Source of the DNA: Crocinitomicaceae bacterium
Lineage (GTDB): Bacteria > Bacteroidota > Bacteroidia > Flavobacteriales_D > Sanyastnellaceae
Length of the DNA stretch: 64,000 nt
Assembly (NCBI GenBank): GCA_002700285.1
Contig: PACT01000028.1
Location: forward strand, 35,225-99,224
Reading direction: 5' to 3'
In this document: positions 16,846 through 25,271 of the stretch, piece after piece
How the letters are laid out: each line of letters starts with the position of its first letter
Numbering within the stretch: the stretch's first letter is position 1
Translations under genes and position numbers: made by a program
The notes under the pieces: generated by a model
Seen by the model: the letters and a program-made list of their open reading frames with translations, nothing else
What the model was told of the DNA's origin: nothing
Database searches by the model: none

Positions 16846-19800
16846 TTAACAGTTTTGTCCGAAGGCAGAAAGAAATAAAAGAAGATCGGCAGCTGTGATC
16901 GTACCGTCATTATTTATATCTGCTGGGCAATCACTTCCTGCGGGAGCGAAAGTACAAGTACCATCATCTACAGTAGCTCCATTTGTGAAGTTCTCAGCAT
17001 CAGTGTACGTACACCCATAGCAGTCGTAAGTACATGATGAATTGTCTGCCAAGTATGCAGTCGCATTGTAATTACAAGCTTCAGCATCGTTACATCCAAA
17101 AGCAGATGAATTCGCCGCTCCAGGTGTACCTCCATCCACCCAAGACGCTTGCCAGTTATTTCCAAACGCGTTATCTGCAGAAATTGTTCCTGCAATATAA
17201 GTCGCGAGAATTTCCGGGATATATTCGAGTGAAGCTCCGCCACCGTTCGGGTTACCAATCAGCGTACTGCCTAGAATACTGAACCCTGCACCTGGCCAAA
17301 GACCTGATGAAGCATAAGTTACTGCATCGACAACATTGCCCCAGGCATCTTCAAGTGAAATTGCTTCACCACCGTTAGAGAAGTTGCCAAGCTCCATTTC
17401 GAACACCTGATATCCATTTCCAGAATAGTTAAGTGTTCCTCCACCTCCAGCAACAGTCACAATCACAAACTCTCCAGCAGCGATAGAAGTTCCTGCTGGG
17501 AAGACCAATCCCAATTGAGACGAACCAGATGCTGAGTTAAAGAAATGATATCCACTCAAATCTGCTGCAAGATCTCCTGTGTTATATAATTCACAGAATT
17601 CCCAATCAAAATCATCCCCTTGAGCAATGCTAGAGTTATAATGGATCTCATTGATTACGATGGAAGGTAAAGTGTAGTAACAAAGCGTGTTATCAACGAC
17701 TGTCGCATTGGCATTGTAGTTTAATGCGAGTGGGTCAAAACATCCTGTAACAATACATGTTCCATCATCAGTCACAGCAGCAGGATCATAATTGTCTGCT
17801 GTAGGGTCTGTACATCCTGGGATGTTAGAACAAGAGCCATCATCTTCCGCAGCCAAAGGATCATAATTCACAAATGAGACATCCATACACCCAAGACGGA
17901 CAACGTCCGTTGCAAGTACTGGGACCAATTTCCAAGATCCGTATGAATAAAAATTCGGCGCAGTAACACGGTAAGTAACACCCAATTCAACAACCGGCAT
18001 CATAATACCATCCACATCAACACTGTCATCTACTGCATCGTAACCCAAGTTAGCAACCTTAGCGTTACCAGAGCCGTCGTCTAGTAACCAATCACCGTAA
18101 CCTGCATTTTCGTTAGAAACTGGAGCGAGAAGCTGAGTTAGTACGCTTTCCCACTGCTCGTCATTGACTGCATCAGTAGTAAGAAGTTCTGCTTCTGGAA
18201 GTGTGTTTCCTGAAGACACAACGATCGATACAGCACCTACAATTTGGCGTAAGCCATATATCTCAGATACAGTTCCAGAAATATCAACTAAATCTCCTGC
18301 GACCACACCTTGTCCAAGACACCAAATAGCTGAATAAGGTCCTGTTTCATTTTGAATGACATAAGAAGCGCTTCCACCCAAAGAACCAGAAGCTGCATAG
18401 ACTGCTGTGACGACACCGCTCGTTAATACTTGGCCTGTCACAAGTCCACTTTGAATTTCCTGAATTGTTAAGTTGGGAATGAACACACAAGATCCGTCAT
18501 CAGTTGTGGCAGCGGGGTCATAGTTAGACGCTCCAGGGTCAGTACATCCACCCGTATTAACAGCACATCCACTGGTAAACTCATGAGAATCGATATTGCT
18601 CCAATCGTTAGATGGATTTACAATCCACTCACCATCAAATTCATTTGTACCCGCAGAGGCGAGCCACATTCCAGCGTTACCAGCATTTACGTCAGACTTA
18701 CGAACCAGTGTACCATTTTGAGTCGCATTTAAGATACCTGACACTGTGAATCCAGAACCGGGATCAGGTCCTATATCACCTATGAGGTCAACAAGTACAG
18801 TATCAGCACCCATAATTTCAGCAAGTGCATACGTATCGTCGCCATTTGACAGGTATATGTAAGTCATATCTGCAACCGCAAGAATCAATGGATCTGCAGA
18901 AGGGTGTGCGATAATGTACGTGCTGTTTGGAGCAACAGTTGCACCAGCGGGAAAAGTTAATGACCAGTAATCAAATTGATCCGTAATATAAAGTGCATCA
19001 GGAGTATCACATCCATTGCTACAATTGGCCATTGTGTACTGATCTAGAAAAACAGTAGAACCAGTCGGGTTGTAAAGCTCAATGTATTTATTGTTTGAAG
19101 ACCCTTCTGCTATCTCTGACACAAAGAGTGTACAAGATGTGCCAGTAAACACGCAACTTCCGTCATCCACTGAAGCCGATGAATCATAATTGTCCGCTGC
19201 GTCTGATGTACAACCGAAGAGAAGAACGTCGTTGACATCACGTGGTTGGATTTTAAATTCTCCAAAGGAATAATCAACAGACCCTGAAACTTGAACACTT
19301 GCGCCAACAGTCGTCAGACCCGCAGCGATTGCATTGAATCCTGCATCATCGAGTACAACTGCGCCAGAAGCATCGTTCACAGACCATTCGTTGTTGCCCA
19401 ATGCATCACTTTCAACCACTCCAGAAGTTTGAACCAAAACACCTTCCCACTGTTCTGCAGACACATCTAATGTTGACAGCACTTCAGAAGCAGGAAGTAC
19501 ATTGCCTTGACTGTTAATCGTGACTGAAGGCGAAGTGAGTTGTGTTAAGCCGAAATTCTCGGCAACAGTAGCAGACACATCAACAGAATCACCAACCTGA
19601 AGCGCCACATTTGATCCATCTATCCAAATACCAGAATAAGCACCAGCGCCATCTTGTATAGTCGCTCTGCCACCATACACGCCTGTAACGATACCTGAAG
19701 TCAAAACTGCGACACCCTCAAAAAGCGCTGATTCCTGACCGATTTGAATGTCAGAGATTAAAGTGTATGGAGAAGCCACACAAGATCCATCATCGAAATC

Positions 19801-20877
19801 AGCAGCCGAATTGTAGTTGGGCGCAACTGCATCCGTACATCCACCCACACCCACAGTAATGGTTCCTACCATACCTGCAGCAGCGTGCCCATATTGTGAA
19901 CAATCATAAGCGTAAACGCCTGGGATTGTAAAAGTGTGTGAGCCTATACATACGCCTGAAGCATCACCAGATACAATATCAAAGTAAAAAGATTCAGGGT
20001 TTCCAAAAGAAAGTCCAGTTTGTGTGTCAATATCTCCGTTTGCATTGTGTGATCCACCATTGTTTACCCAAAACACAAGTGAACCTATATCAACTGTTAA
20101 GTCAGCAGGCACAAATGTTAAACCAGAAGTTGCAACTTCTATACCATCAAGATTACATGCATTTGCGAATGTGCAAGATCCATCATCTTCGTTGGCAGTG
20201 GCATCGTAGTTCGTGGCATTTGAATTCGTGCAACCTTGCACAACAGGACCACAAGAGCCTGTAAAAGTGTGGAGACCTAAATCTGTCCATGTATCTATTG
20301 GCATAACGATCCACTCAGAAGAAGCTTCATCTGTTCCTGCAGATAAAGCCCAATCTGTATTTCCATTGATGACTGAAGACTTACGAACCAGAACATGATC
20401 TTTCGTTGCTTCTGTAACTCCGGCAACATCCCATCCAGACCCTGGATCAGCATAGTCTAGGTCTGTTATATTTTGACCTATGACATCAAGAACCACAAAG
20501 TCTGTCTCTGTACCCTGAACAAGTGCGTAACCATCATCACCATTAGATAAGTAAGTATGATTTTGATTAGACAAGGCAAGGATAGAAGGATCGGATGACC
20601 CGTGAGATATGATATAAAAACCACCAGCTGGGACTATAGCGCCCGGAGTAAAAGTATTCCAGTATTCAAACTCACCTGGTGTAGTTGGAGCATTTGAAAC
20701 ACTCGGAAAAGCATAGCCATCTAGGGAAATATCTGCATTTGTGGGATTGAAAATCTCCAAATATTTATTGTTAGAAGACCCTTCAGCGTACTCTGAGAAG
20801 AAAAGGTCACACTGAGCGTGTGTTGTAAATAGCGAAAAGAAAGTGGCTATTAGAAAGAAAATATTAATGCGTTTCAT
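16846..20877 (-). CDS. Giant secreted lamin-tail-domain protein with cupredoxin domain
   Basis: 1343 residues with a signal peptide ending THAQ. Recognisable modules: lamin-tail domain 1 (about 22-125, LFFSEYAEGSSNNKYLEIFNP); a plastocyanin-like domain (about 245-345) with a complete type I copper ligand set, His277, Cys326, His331 and Met336 (DCSQYGHAAAGM). Two OB-fold/DUF5689-like segments follow (about 370-550 and 805-990), with lamin-tail domain 2 (about 582-690) and domain 3 (about 1075-1200). Nine short Cys repeats of the form GCTDxxAxNYDxxAxxDDGSC separate the modules. The protein ends with a dockerin-like CPADINNDGTITAADLLLFL segment, not a canonical T9SS sorting domain. Function unknown; a surface or extracellular matrix protein is likely. 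Confidence 0.85.
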   Translation of the reverse strand: MKRINIFFLIATFFSLFTTHAQCDLFFSEYAEGSSNNKYLEIFNPTNADISLDGYAFPSVSNAPTTPGEFEYWNTFTPGAIVPAGGFYIISHGSSDPSILALSNQNHTYLSNGDDGYALVQGTETDFVVLDVIGQNITDLDYADPGSGWDVAGVTEATKDHVLVRKSSVINGNTDWALSAGTDEASSEWIVMPIDTWTDLGLHTFTGSCGPVVQGCTNSNATNYDATANEDDGSCTFANACNLDGIEVATSGLTFVPADLTVDIGSLVFWVNNGGSHNANGDIDTQTGLSFGNPESFYFDIVSGDASGVCIGSHTFTIPGVYAYDCSQYGHAAAGMVGTITVGVGGCTDAVAPNYNSAADFDDGSCVASPYTLISDIQIGQESALFEGVAVLTSGIVTGVYGGRATIQDGAGAYSGIWIDGSNVALQVGDSVDVSATVAENFGLTQLTSPSVTINSQGNVLPASEVLSTLDVSAEQWEGVLVQTSGVVESDALGNNEWSVNDASGAVVLDDAGFNAIAAGLTTVGASVQVSGSVDYSFGEFKIQPRDVNDVLLFGCTSDAADNYDSSASVDDGSCVFTGTSCTLFVSEIAEGSSNNKYIELYNPTGSTVFLDQYTMANCSNGCDTPDALYITDQFDYWSLTFPAGATVAPNSTYIIAHPSADPLILAVADMTYIYLSNGDDTYALAEIMGADTVLVDLIGDIGPDPGSGFTVSGILNATQNGTLVRKSDVNAGNAGMWLASAGTNEFDGEWIVNPSNDWSNIDSHEFTSGCAVNTGGCTDPGASNYDPAATTDDGSCVFIPNLTIQEIQSGLVTGQVLTSGVVTAVYAASGSLGGSASYVIQNETGPYSAIWCLGQGVVAGDLVDISGTVSEIYGLRQIVGAVSIVVSSGNTLPEAELLTTDAVNDEQWESVLTQLLAPVSNENAGYGDWLLDDGSGNAKVANLGYDAVDDSVDVDGIMMPVVELGVTYRVTAPNFYSYGSWKLVPVLATDVVRLGCMDVSFVNYDPLAAEDDGSCSNIPGCTDPTADNYDPAAVTDDGTCIVTGCFDPLALNYNANATVVDNTLCYYTLPSIVINEIHYNSSIAQGDDFDWEFCELYNTGDLAADLSGYHFFNSASGSSQLGLVFPAGTSIAAGEFVIVTVAGGGGTLNYSGNGYQVFEMELGNFSNGGEAISLEDAWGNVVDAVTYASSGLWPGAGFSILGSTLIGNPNGGGASLEYIPEILATYIAGTISADNAFGNNWQASWVDGGTPGAANSSAFGCNDAEACNYNATAYLADNSSCTYDCYGCTYTDAENFTNGATVDDGTCTFAPAGSDCPADINNDGTITAADLLLFLSAFGQNC
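16950..20236 (-). repeat. Nine Cys-bounded acidic repeats within the lamin-tail protein
   Basis: Protein-level repeat of about 21 residues, consensus GCTDPxAxNYDPxAxxDDGSC, used as a linker between larger domains. Copies include GCTNSNATNYDATANEDDGSC-type and a degenerate GCFDPLALNYNANATVVDN-type. Each has two Cys at the edges and an Asp-rich centre, suggesting a disulfide-closed metal loop (inference). Coordinates span the first to the last copy, not a continuous array. Confidence 0.8.
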
Positions 20878-20972
20878 TTGGAACGTTTTGGTTTTTATGA
20901 TGACGCAATTTAACGATTTATGTACAAAAAAAGGTGTTTCGTGGCGTTTTTATTAACTTTTATCGACACTCA

Positions 20973-21566
20973 CTATTTAGGGAGCAATTGAAACGTCATG
21001 CGGTGAAAGGGTGATACACCACACGTCTTGATCGCTTCCCTATGAGCCTTAGTCGGATACCCGAAATTTGAATCCCAGTGATACGCTGGGTATTCAATAC
21101 TTTTTTTGTGCATAAACTGATCCCGATGTGTCTTTGCAAGGATACTCGCAGCGGCAATAGATGCAAACTTGGCGTCACCCTTGATGATGCATGTATGAGG
21201 TGGCATTGTCGGAGAAGACACAAATCTATTTCCGTCAATAAGGATGTGATCCGGACGAATGAAAAGGGTGTCAACCGATTCTCGCATGGCCAAAAAGGAG
21301 GCCTGAAGGATGTTGATTTCATCAATTTTATCGTGAGAAACGAAAGAAACTGACCAGGCAATGGCCCTTGATTCTATTTGAATTCTGAGTGCGTTTCGCT
21401 TTTTTTCAGAAAGCTTTTTACTGTCGTTTAACCCGAGTTCAGTTGCTGTTTCTAGATCTAAAATAACTGCGGCAGCCACAACAGGCCCCGCGAGACAACC
21501 TCTTCCTGCTTCATCACAACCCGCCTCGACTCGATTGGGTTTGACATACGGAAGCAGCTTTATCAT
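20973..21566 (-). CDS. rnhB: Ribonuclease HII
   Basis: Endonuclease that removes ribonucleotides and RNA primers from RNA-DNA hybrids. The first catalytic Asp-Glu pair is in AGCDEAGRGCLAGPVVAAAV near residue 20. LNDSKKLSEKKR, LIDGNRF and ASIAAASILAKTHRDQ carry the remaining acidic residues and family motifs. Length 197 is normal. Its start overlaps the stop of the upstream glycosyltransferase by 4 nt (ATGA), so the two are co-translated. Confidence 0.96.
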   Translation of the reverse strand: MIKLLPYVKPNRVEAGCDEAGRGCLAGPVVAAAVILDLETATELGLNDSKKLSEKKRNALRIQIESRAIAWSVSFVSHDKIDEINILQASFLAMRESVDTLFIRPDHILIDGNRFVSSPTMPPHTCIIKGDAKFASIAAASILAKTHRDQFMHKKSIEYPAYHWDSNFGYPTKAHREAIKTCGVSPFHRMTFQLLPK

Positions 21567-22672
21567 AGTTCACTTAACATTTCATCTAAGGCCTGTGAAA
21601 ACAGGTGCGCACTCTTCTCCCATGAGAATTCGGCAGCGCGCTTGATGCCTTGTTTAGATTTTTCCTCATGCAAATCCTTGTCTTCATCAAGTCTCAGTAA
21701 TGCCTCAGCTGCGCCCTTTGCGTCTGTCGGACTTACCAACGCCGCCGCCGCACCCCCACATACTTCTGGGATTGAAGTCGTATTGCTTGCAATCACAGGA
21801 ACCCCACACGCCATCGCTTCGACAATAGGGACTCCGAAACCTTCGAAAAAAGGAAGATATAGAAGCGCATTTGCTCCTGCGACAGCACTTACGAGTTCAT
21901 CGTCGTTTAAGCGCCCTACCCAATGAACATTTGCAGTGTCAAACATCTCTTGCTTCCACATTTCAGCGCCTACAATGACAAGGTCTGAATGGCCTCCCAT
22001 ACTTCGATAGACCTTGTGCGCATTGAGCATGCCGCGAATATTCTTTCGCGGATGAATTGAACCTACAAAGACATTGTATTTATTCCCCGAAGCAAACTTT
22101 ATTCTTGAAGCGTTACGTTTTTCGGAAACCAAAGGTTTGAAAGAAGCATCAGGTGCGTTGGGGATGATTGAGATTGACGCTTCATCGATATGATAGGTTC
22201 GAGAAATATCTCCTCTGCTGAATTCAGAAACAGTGCATAATTTTGAAGACTTCCTGGCATATTGAGGGAAACGTGCTCTAAAATGTCTTGCAAACCTTGG
22301 GGGAAGCCACTCTGGATGATGCTCGAAATTTATATCGTGAATCACATTGAGTTGCGCTACAGCACTTCTCCTTGAAATATATCCATCTGTGGAGACGAAG
22401 GCATCCGCACGCCACTGTTTAAGCTTCCAGGCAATGGCATAGTCAAACCATAAATCAAACAACCAAGGCCTCCTAGCAGGAGGAAATAAGCACACGGAAG
22501 TTGAATTCGATCCATAGTCAAATTCTACAGAAGGTTTCCTATCAAAAATGAGAAGAAAAGTGTCATTGGGCCTTGATTTAATAATTCTTTTATAGCACTG
22601 ATGAGTAAAGCGCCCCGTTCCTTCAAGCTTACCTGGAATTAATAATCTAGCGTTTAAAGCAATCCTTGCCAT
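21563..22672 (-). CDS. Glycosyltransferase family 4 (GT-B fold)
   Basis: 369-residue retaining GT-B glycosyltransferase. The C-terminal nucleotide-sugar-binding half shows GSIHPRKNIRGML and the E-x7-E motif region FFEGFGVPIVEAMACGVPVIASNTTSIPE. The N-terminal acceptor half has FDLWFDYAIAWKLKQWRAD. No membrane segment is seen, so it probably works at the inner face of the membrane. It is divergent from the Wzz-like and O-antigen-ligase-like genes (110-nt spacer), which suggests a part in lipopolysaccharide or exopolysaccharide assembly. The donor and acceptor sugars cannot be told. A TAACTTTG box lies 4 nt before the ATG. Confidence 0.9.
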   Translation of the reverse strand: MARIALNARLLIPGKLEGTGRFTHQCYKRIIKSRPNDTFLLIFDRKPSVEFDYGSNSTSVCLFPPARRPWLFDLWFDYAIAWKLKQWRADAFVSTDGYISRRSAVAQLNVIHDINFEHHPEWLPPRFARHFRARFPQYARKSSKLCTVSEFSRGDISRTYHIDEASISIIPNAPDASFKPLVSEKRNASRIKFASGNKYNVFVGSIHPRKNIRGMLNAHKVYRSMGGHSDLVIVGAEMWKQEMFDTANVHWVGRLNDDELVSAVAGANALLYLPFFEGFGVPIVEAMACGVPVIASNTTSIPEVCGGAAAALVSPTDAKGAAEALLRLDEDKDLHEEKSKQGIKRAAEFSWEKSAHLFSQALDEMLSEL

Positions 22673-22676
22673 GTTC

Positions 22677-22684
22677 CAAAGTTA
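22677..22684 (-). promoter_or_regulatory. Putative -7 box TAACTTTG for the glycosyltransferase-rnhB operon
   Basis: Exact TAnnTTTG match on the minus strand, separated from the ATG by GAAC only. As at tyrS and queA, the arrangement predicts a leaderless or very short-leader transcript. Confidence 0.45.
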
Positions 22685-22746
22685 GAAAACAAAGGGTGGC
22701 ATAATTACGGCAACTTTAAAGTTTAGTAGTAAGAGAATAACAAACG

Positions 22747-22754
22747 TAACTTTG
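22747..22754 (+). promoter_or_regulatory. Putative -7 box TAACTTTG for the Wzz-like gene
   Basis: TAnnTTTG match 28 nt before the ATG at 22783. A GTTTAG sequence about 20 nt upstream may serve as a weak -33 element. Confidence 0.45.
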
Positions 22755-22782
22755 CGACGTTCTATTTTCAAAATAATCAGGT

Positions 22783-23805
22783 ATGACATCAATAAACGAC
22801 AACCGTGATTCATCGCGTTTAGACTCGACTCATCTACTTCTGTTTGTATACGACAGATTGAGGACCTTCATATTCGTAGGCCTACTTGCTGTCATTATTT
22901 CGGCCGGAGTTTCTTTGTTAATGGATGAGAAATTCGAGTCAAGCGTAATCATGTTTGCGACAACGCAAAGTTCGATTGGTGAACAGTTTTTTGAAGAAAG
23001 TAAGCAAGGCGATCTATTGGCTTATGGAGAAACGGAGGACGCAGAACGTCTTTTACAGCTCCTGAATTCTAATCGCGTTCGTGCTCAAATTATCGGAAAC
23101 CACAACTTGAGCGAACACTACGACATCGACCTCAATGAACCCGGCGCAAGAACACTCCTTCAAAAAGAATACGACAGTAATGTGGGCGCTGATTTAACCA
23201 GGTTTGGTTCTATCAGAATACATGTGTTGGATACAGACCCAAACATTGCAAAGGACATCGCAAATGACCTGGTTTTCTTGGTCGATAGCCTTGCGAATTC
23301 ACTCAGAAATGACCGCGCTCAAAATGCGTTAATATTGGCTGAAAATTCATATAACAATGCGGTTCTAGAAATTCAAGAAGCAGAGGATGGTCTTGGAAAA
23401 CTTCACGCGCAAGGCATTTATGATTTTGAAGCACAAGTTGAAGGGCTTACTGCAGAATATGGAAGAGCTGTGGCAGACAATAACATGAAAGGCGCCAGAA
23501 TTATTCAGAAGGATTTGGAAAGGATTTCGACGCTGGCAAACGAGTATAACAAGTTGACAAATTTCCTCGAACCCGCCTACGAACAACTCGCCACACTTAA
23601 AAAGAGGTACGATTTGATGAAAGTTGATGCCTCAACACAATTGCCATCTAGCTTGGTTGTCGATTATGCCCAAACAGCAGATAAGAAGTCATATCCGGTA
23701 CGTTGGTTTATCGTCGTTGTTAGTGCAATGTCTTCTCTTGCGATGACACTTATCTTACTACTCATTTTTGACAGCATCAAGGGCGCTGAAATTCGCAATA
23801 AGTGA
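22783..23805 (+). CDS. Wzz-like polysaccharide co-polymerase (chain-length determinant)
   Basis: 340-residue inner-membrane protein with one N-terminal helix (about 30-50, TFIFVGLLAVIISAGVSLL), a long periplasmic region with predicted coiled coil (about 185-275), and a C-terminal helix (about 305-330, VVVSAMSSLAMTLILLLIF). This is the Wzz/PCP topology. There is no C-terminal kinase domain, so it is not a Wzc-type protein. The following O-antigen-ligase-like gene begins with GTG overlapping this stop by 4 nt (GTGA), so the two act together in polysaccharide polymerisation or transfer. Confidence 0.82.
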   Translation: MTSINDNRDSSRLDSTHLLLFVYDRLRTFIFVGLLAVIISAGVSLLMDEKFESSVIMFATTQSSIGEQFFEESKQGDLLAYGETEDAERLLQLLNSNRVRAQIIGNHNLSEHYDIDLNEPGARTLLQKEYDSNVGADLTRFGSIRIHVLDTDPNIAKDIANDLVFLVDSLANSLRNDRAQNALILAENSYNNAVLEIQEAEDGLGKLHAQGIYDFEAQVEGLTAEYGRAVADNNMKGARIIQKDLERISTLANEYNKLTNFLEPAYEQLATLKKRYDLMKVDASTQLPSSLVVDYAQTADKKSYPVRWFIVVVSAMSSLAMTLILLLIFDSIKGAEIRNK

Positions 23806-25271
23806 ACGCTGGATGGATGGATAGAACGGCCCTGATTGGGGCGTCAATTTTCTCTGCTTTATTAGGCATTGCTGTTTACTTTGACTTTATATGGTTCGCG
23901 CTATTGCCCTTCTTGATATTGTTGTCTTGGTGGGGAATAAAACGATTGGATTTGTTCATCGGCACGATCTTAATCACAGTCCCATTAAGTTTAAATCTAC
24001 AGGAATTTAGTGACACTTCCCTTGGTTTATATATGCCAACGGAACCCTTGCTGTTTCTTGGATTATTAATCTTTGTCTTTAGATCCTTAAAAGGATGGCC
24101 CGTTGACAAAAGACTCTTGACGCACCCTATATCCATCATCATCAGCCTCATGATGTTGTGGATGCTGATCACAACTGTGACGAGTTTTGACCCCATCGTA
24201 TCTCTTAAGTTTACAATCTCCAGAGCGTGGTTTATTGCAGGTTTTTTCTTTTTTCTAGGACACATCATGCTTCACAAACCCGAGTATCGTGAACGTATGG
24301 TTATGCTGATGATTTTTCCATTGTGTATCGTGATTGTCTACACGCTGATTCGTCATGCTGAATTTGGTTTTGAAAAGCATGCCGGCCACTGGGTCATGAA
24401 GCCTTTTTTCAAGGACCACACGTCATATGGCGCAGTGATGGCCATGTTTTTACCTCCTGCCATTGCATTGTTGTCAAAACGCAGCCGCCCCACCTTAACG
24501 AAGGTGATGTTGGCGATTGCAACTGGTGTCATCGCTTTGGGGCTCGTCTTTTCTTTTACAAGAGCTGCCTGGGTTTCACTCGTTGTTGTTGCTGCGATTT
24601 ATGCTGCAATGAGATTCGGCTTCAAACTGAGGACGCTTGTCGGCATTGGCGTCATTATGCTCGCATTGGTTTGGACGAGTAAAGATGCAATCATCATAGA
24701 ATTACAACGCAACAAACAGGACTCATCAGACAATCTTACGGAACATGTGGAGTCCATCTCTAATGTTTCGAGCGATGACTCGAATCTTGAAAGGTTAAAT
24801 CGATGGAGTTGTGCCCTCGCCTTATTTAAAGAACGACCAGTTACAGGGTGGGGTCCCGGTACATACCAATTCGTATACGCGCCGTTTCAACAATCTGACC
24901 TCAAAACAATCATAAGCACAAACAATGCAGATGGGGGAAATGCGCACAGTGAATATTTAGGTCCGCTCGCAGAGCAAGGCGTTCTTGGCGCACTATTTAT
25001 GATTTTATTAATTTGGTGGGCCTCAAAAATTGGATTTCGACTCTGGCATCATATCAAGAATCTCGATGACCGAAATTTAGCGGTCTCCGTTTATCTGGGA
25101 TTGATGAGTTACTTTATTCATGGGGTACTCAACAACTATCTCGACACAGACAAAGCAAATGCTCCCTTTTGGGGGTTCTTGGTGCTTTTAGTCATTCTTG
25201 ACATCGAACTGAAACAAGGGGGAGATTCCAGATTACTTAAATCTGCAACTCAACAAAGCCGTGTCGTCTAA
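23802..25271 (+). CDS. O-antigen ligase/polymerase family (Wzy_C) membrane protein
   Basis: 489-residue protein with about 11 hydrophobic segments. The Wzy_C signature is clear: FSFTRAAW in the middle, then a periplasmic loop with NRWSCALALFKERPVTGWGPGTYQF and the conserved NAHSEYLGPLAEQGVLG. It joins lipid-linked sugar chains to lipid A-core or polymerises repeat units; sequence does not separate WaaL from Wzy. The GTG start overlaps the Wzz-like stop. The last 39 nt overlap the 3' end of the convergent phosphatase gene. A waaL role would be relevant to T9SS, where cargo can be anchored to A-type LPS (inference). Confidence 0.88.
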   Translation: MNAGWMDRTALIGASIFSALLGIAVYFDFIWFALLPFLILLSWWGIKRLDLFIGTILITVPLSLNLQEFSDTSLGLYMPTEPLLFLGLLIFVFRSLKGWPVDKRLLTHPISIIISLMMLWMLITTVTSFDPIVSLKFTISRAWFIAGFFFFLGHIMLHKPEYRERMVMLMIFPLCIVIVYTLIRHAEFGFEKHAGHWVMKPFFKDHTSYGAVMAMFLPPAIALLSKRSRPTLTKVMLAIATGVIALGLVFSFTRAAWVSLVVVAAIYAAMRFGFKLRTLVGIGVIMLALVWTSKDAIIIELQRNKQDSSDNLTEHVESISNVSSDDSNLERLNRWSCALALFKERPVTGWGPGTYQFVYAPFQQSDLKTIISTNNADGGNAHSEYLGPLAEQGVLGALFMILLIWWASKIGFRLWHHIKNLDDRNLAVSVYLGLMSYFIHGVLNNYLDTDKANAPFWGFLVLLVILDIELKQGGDSRLLKSATQQSRVV

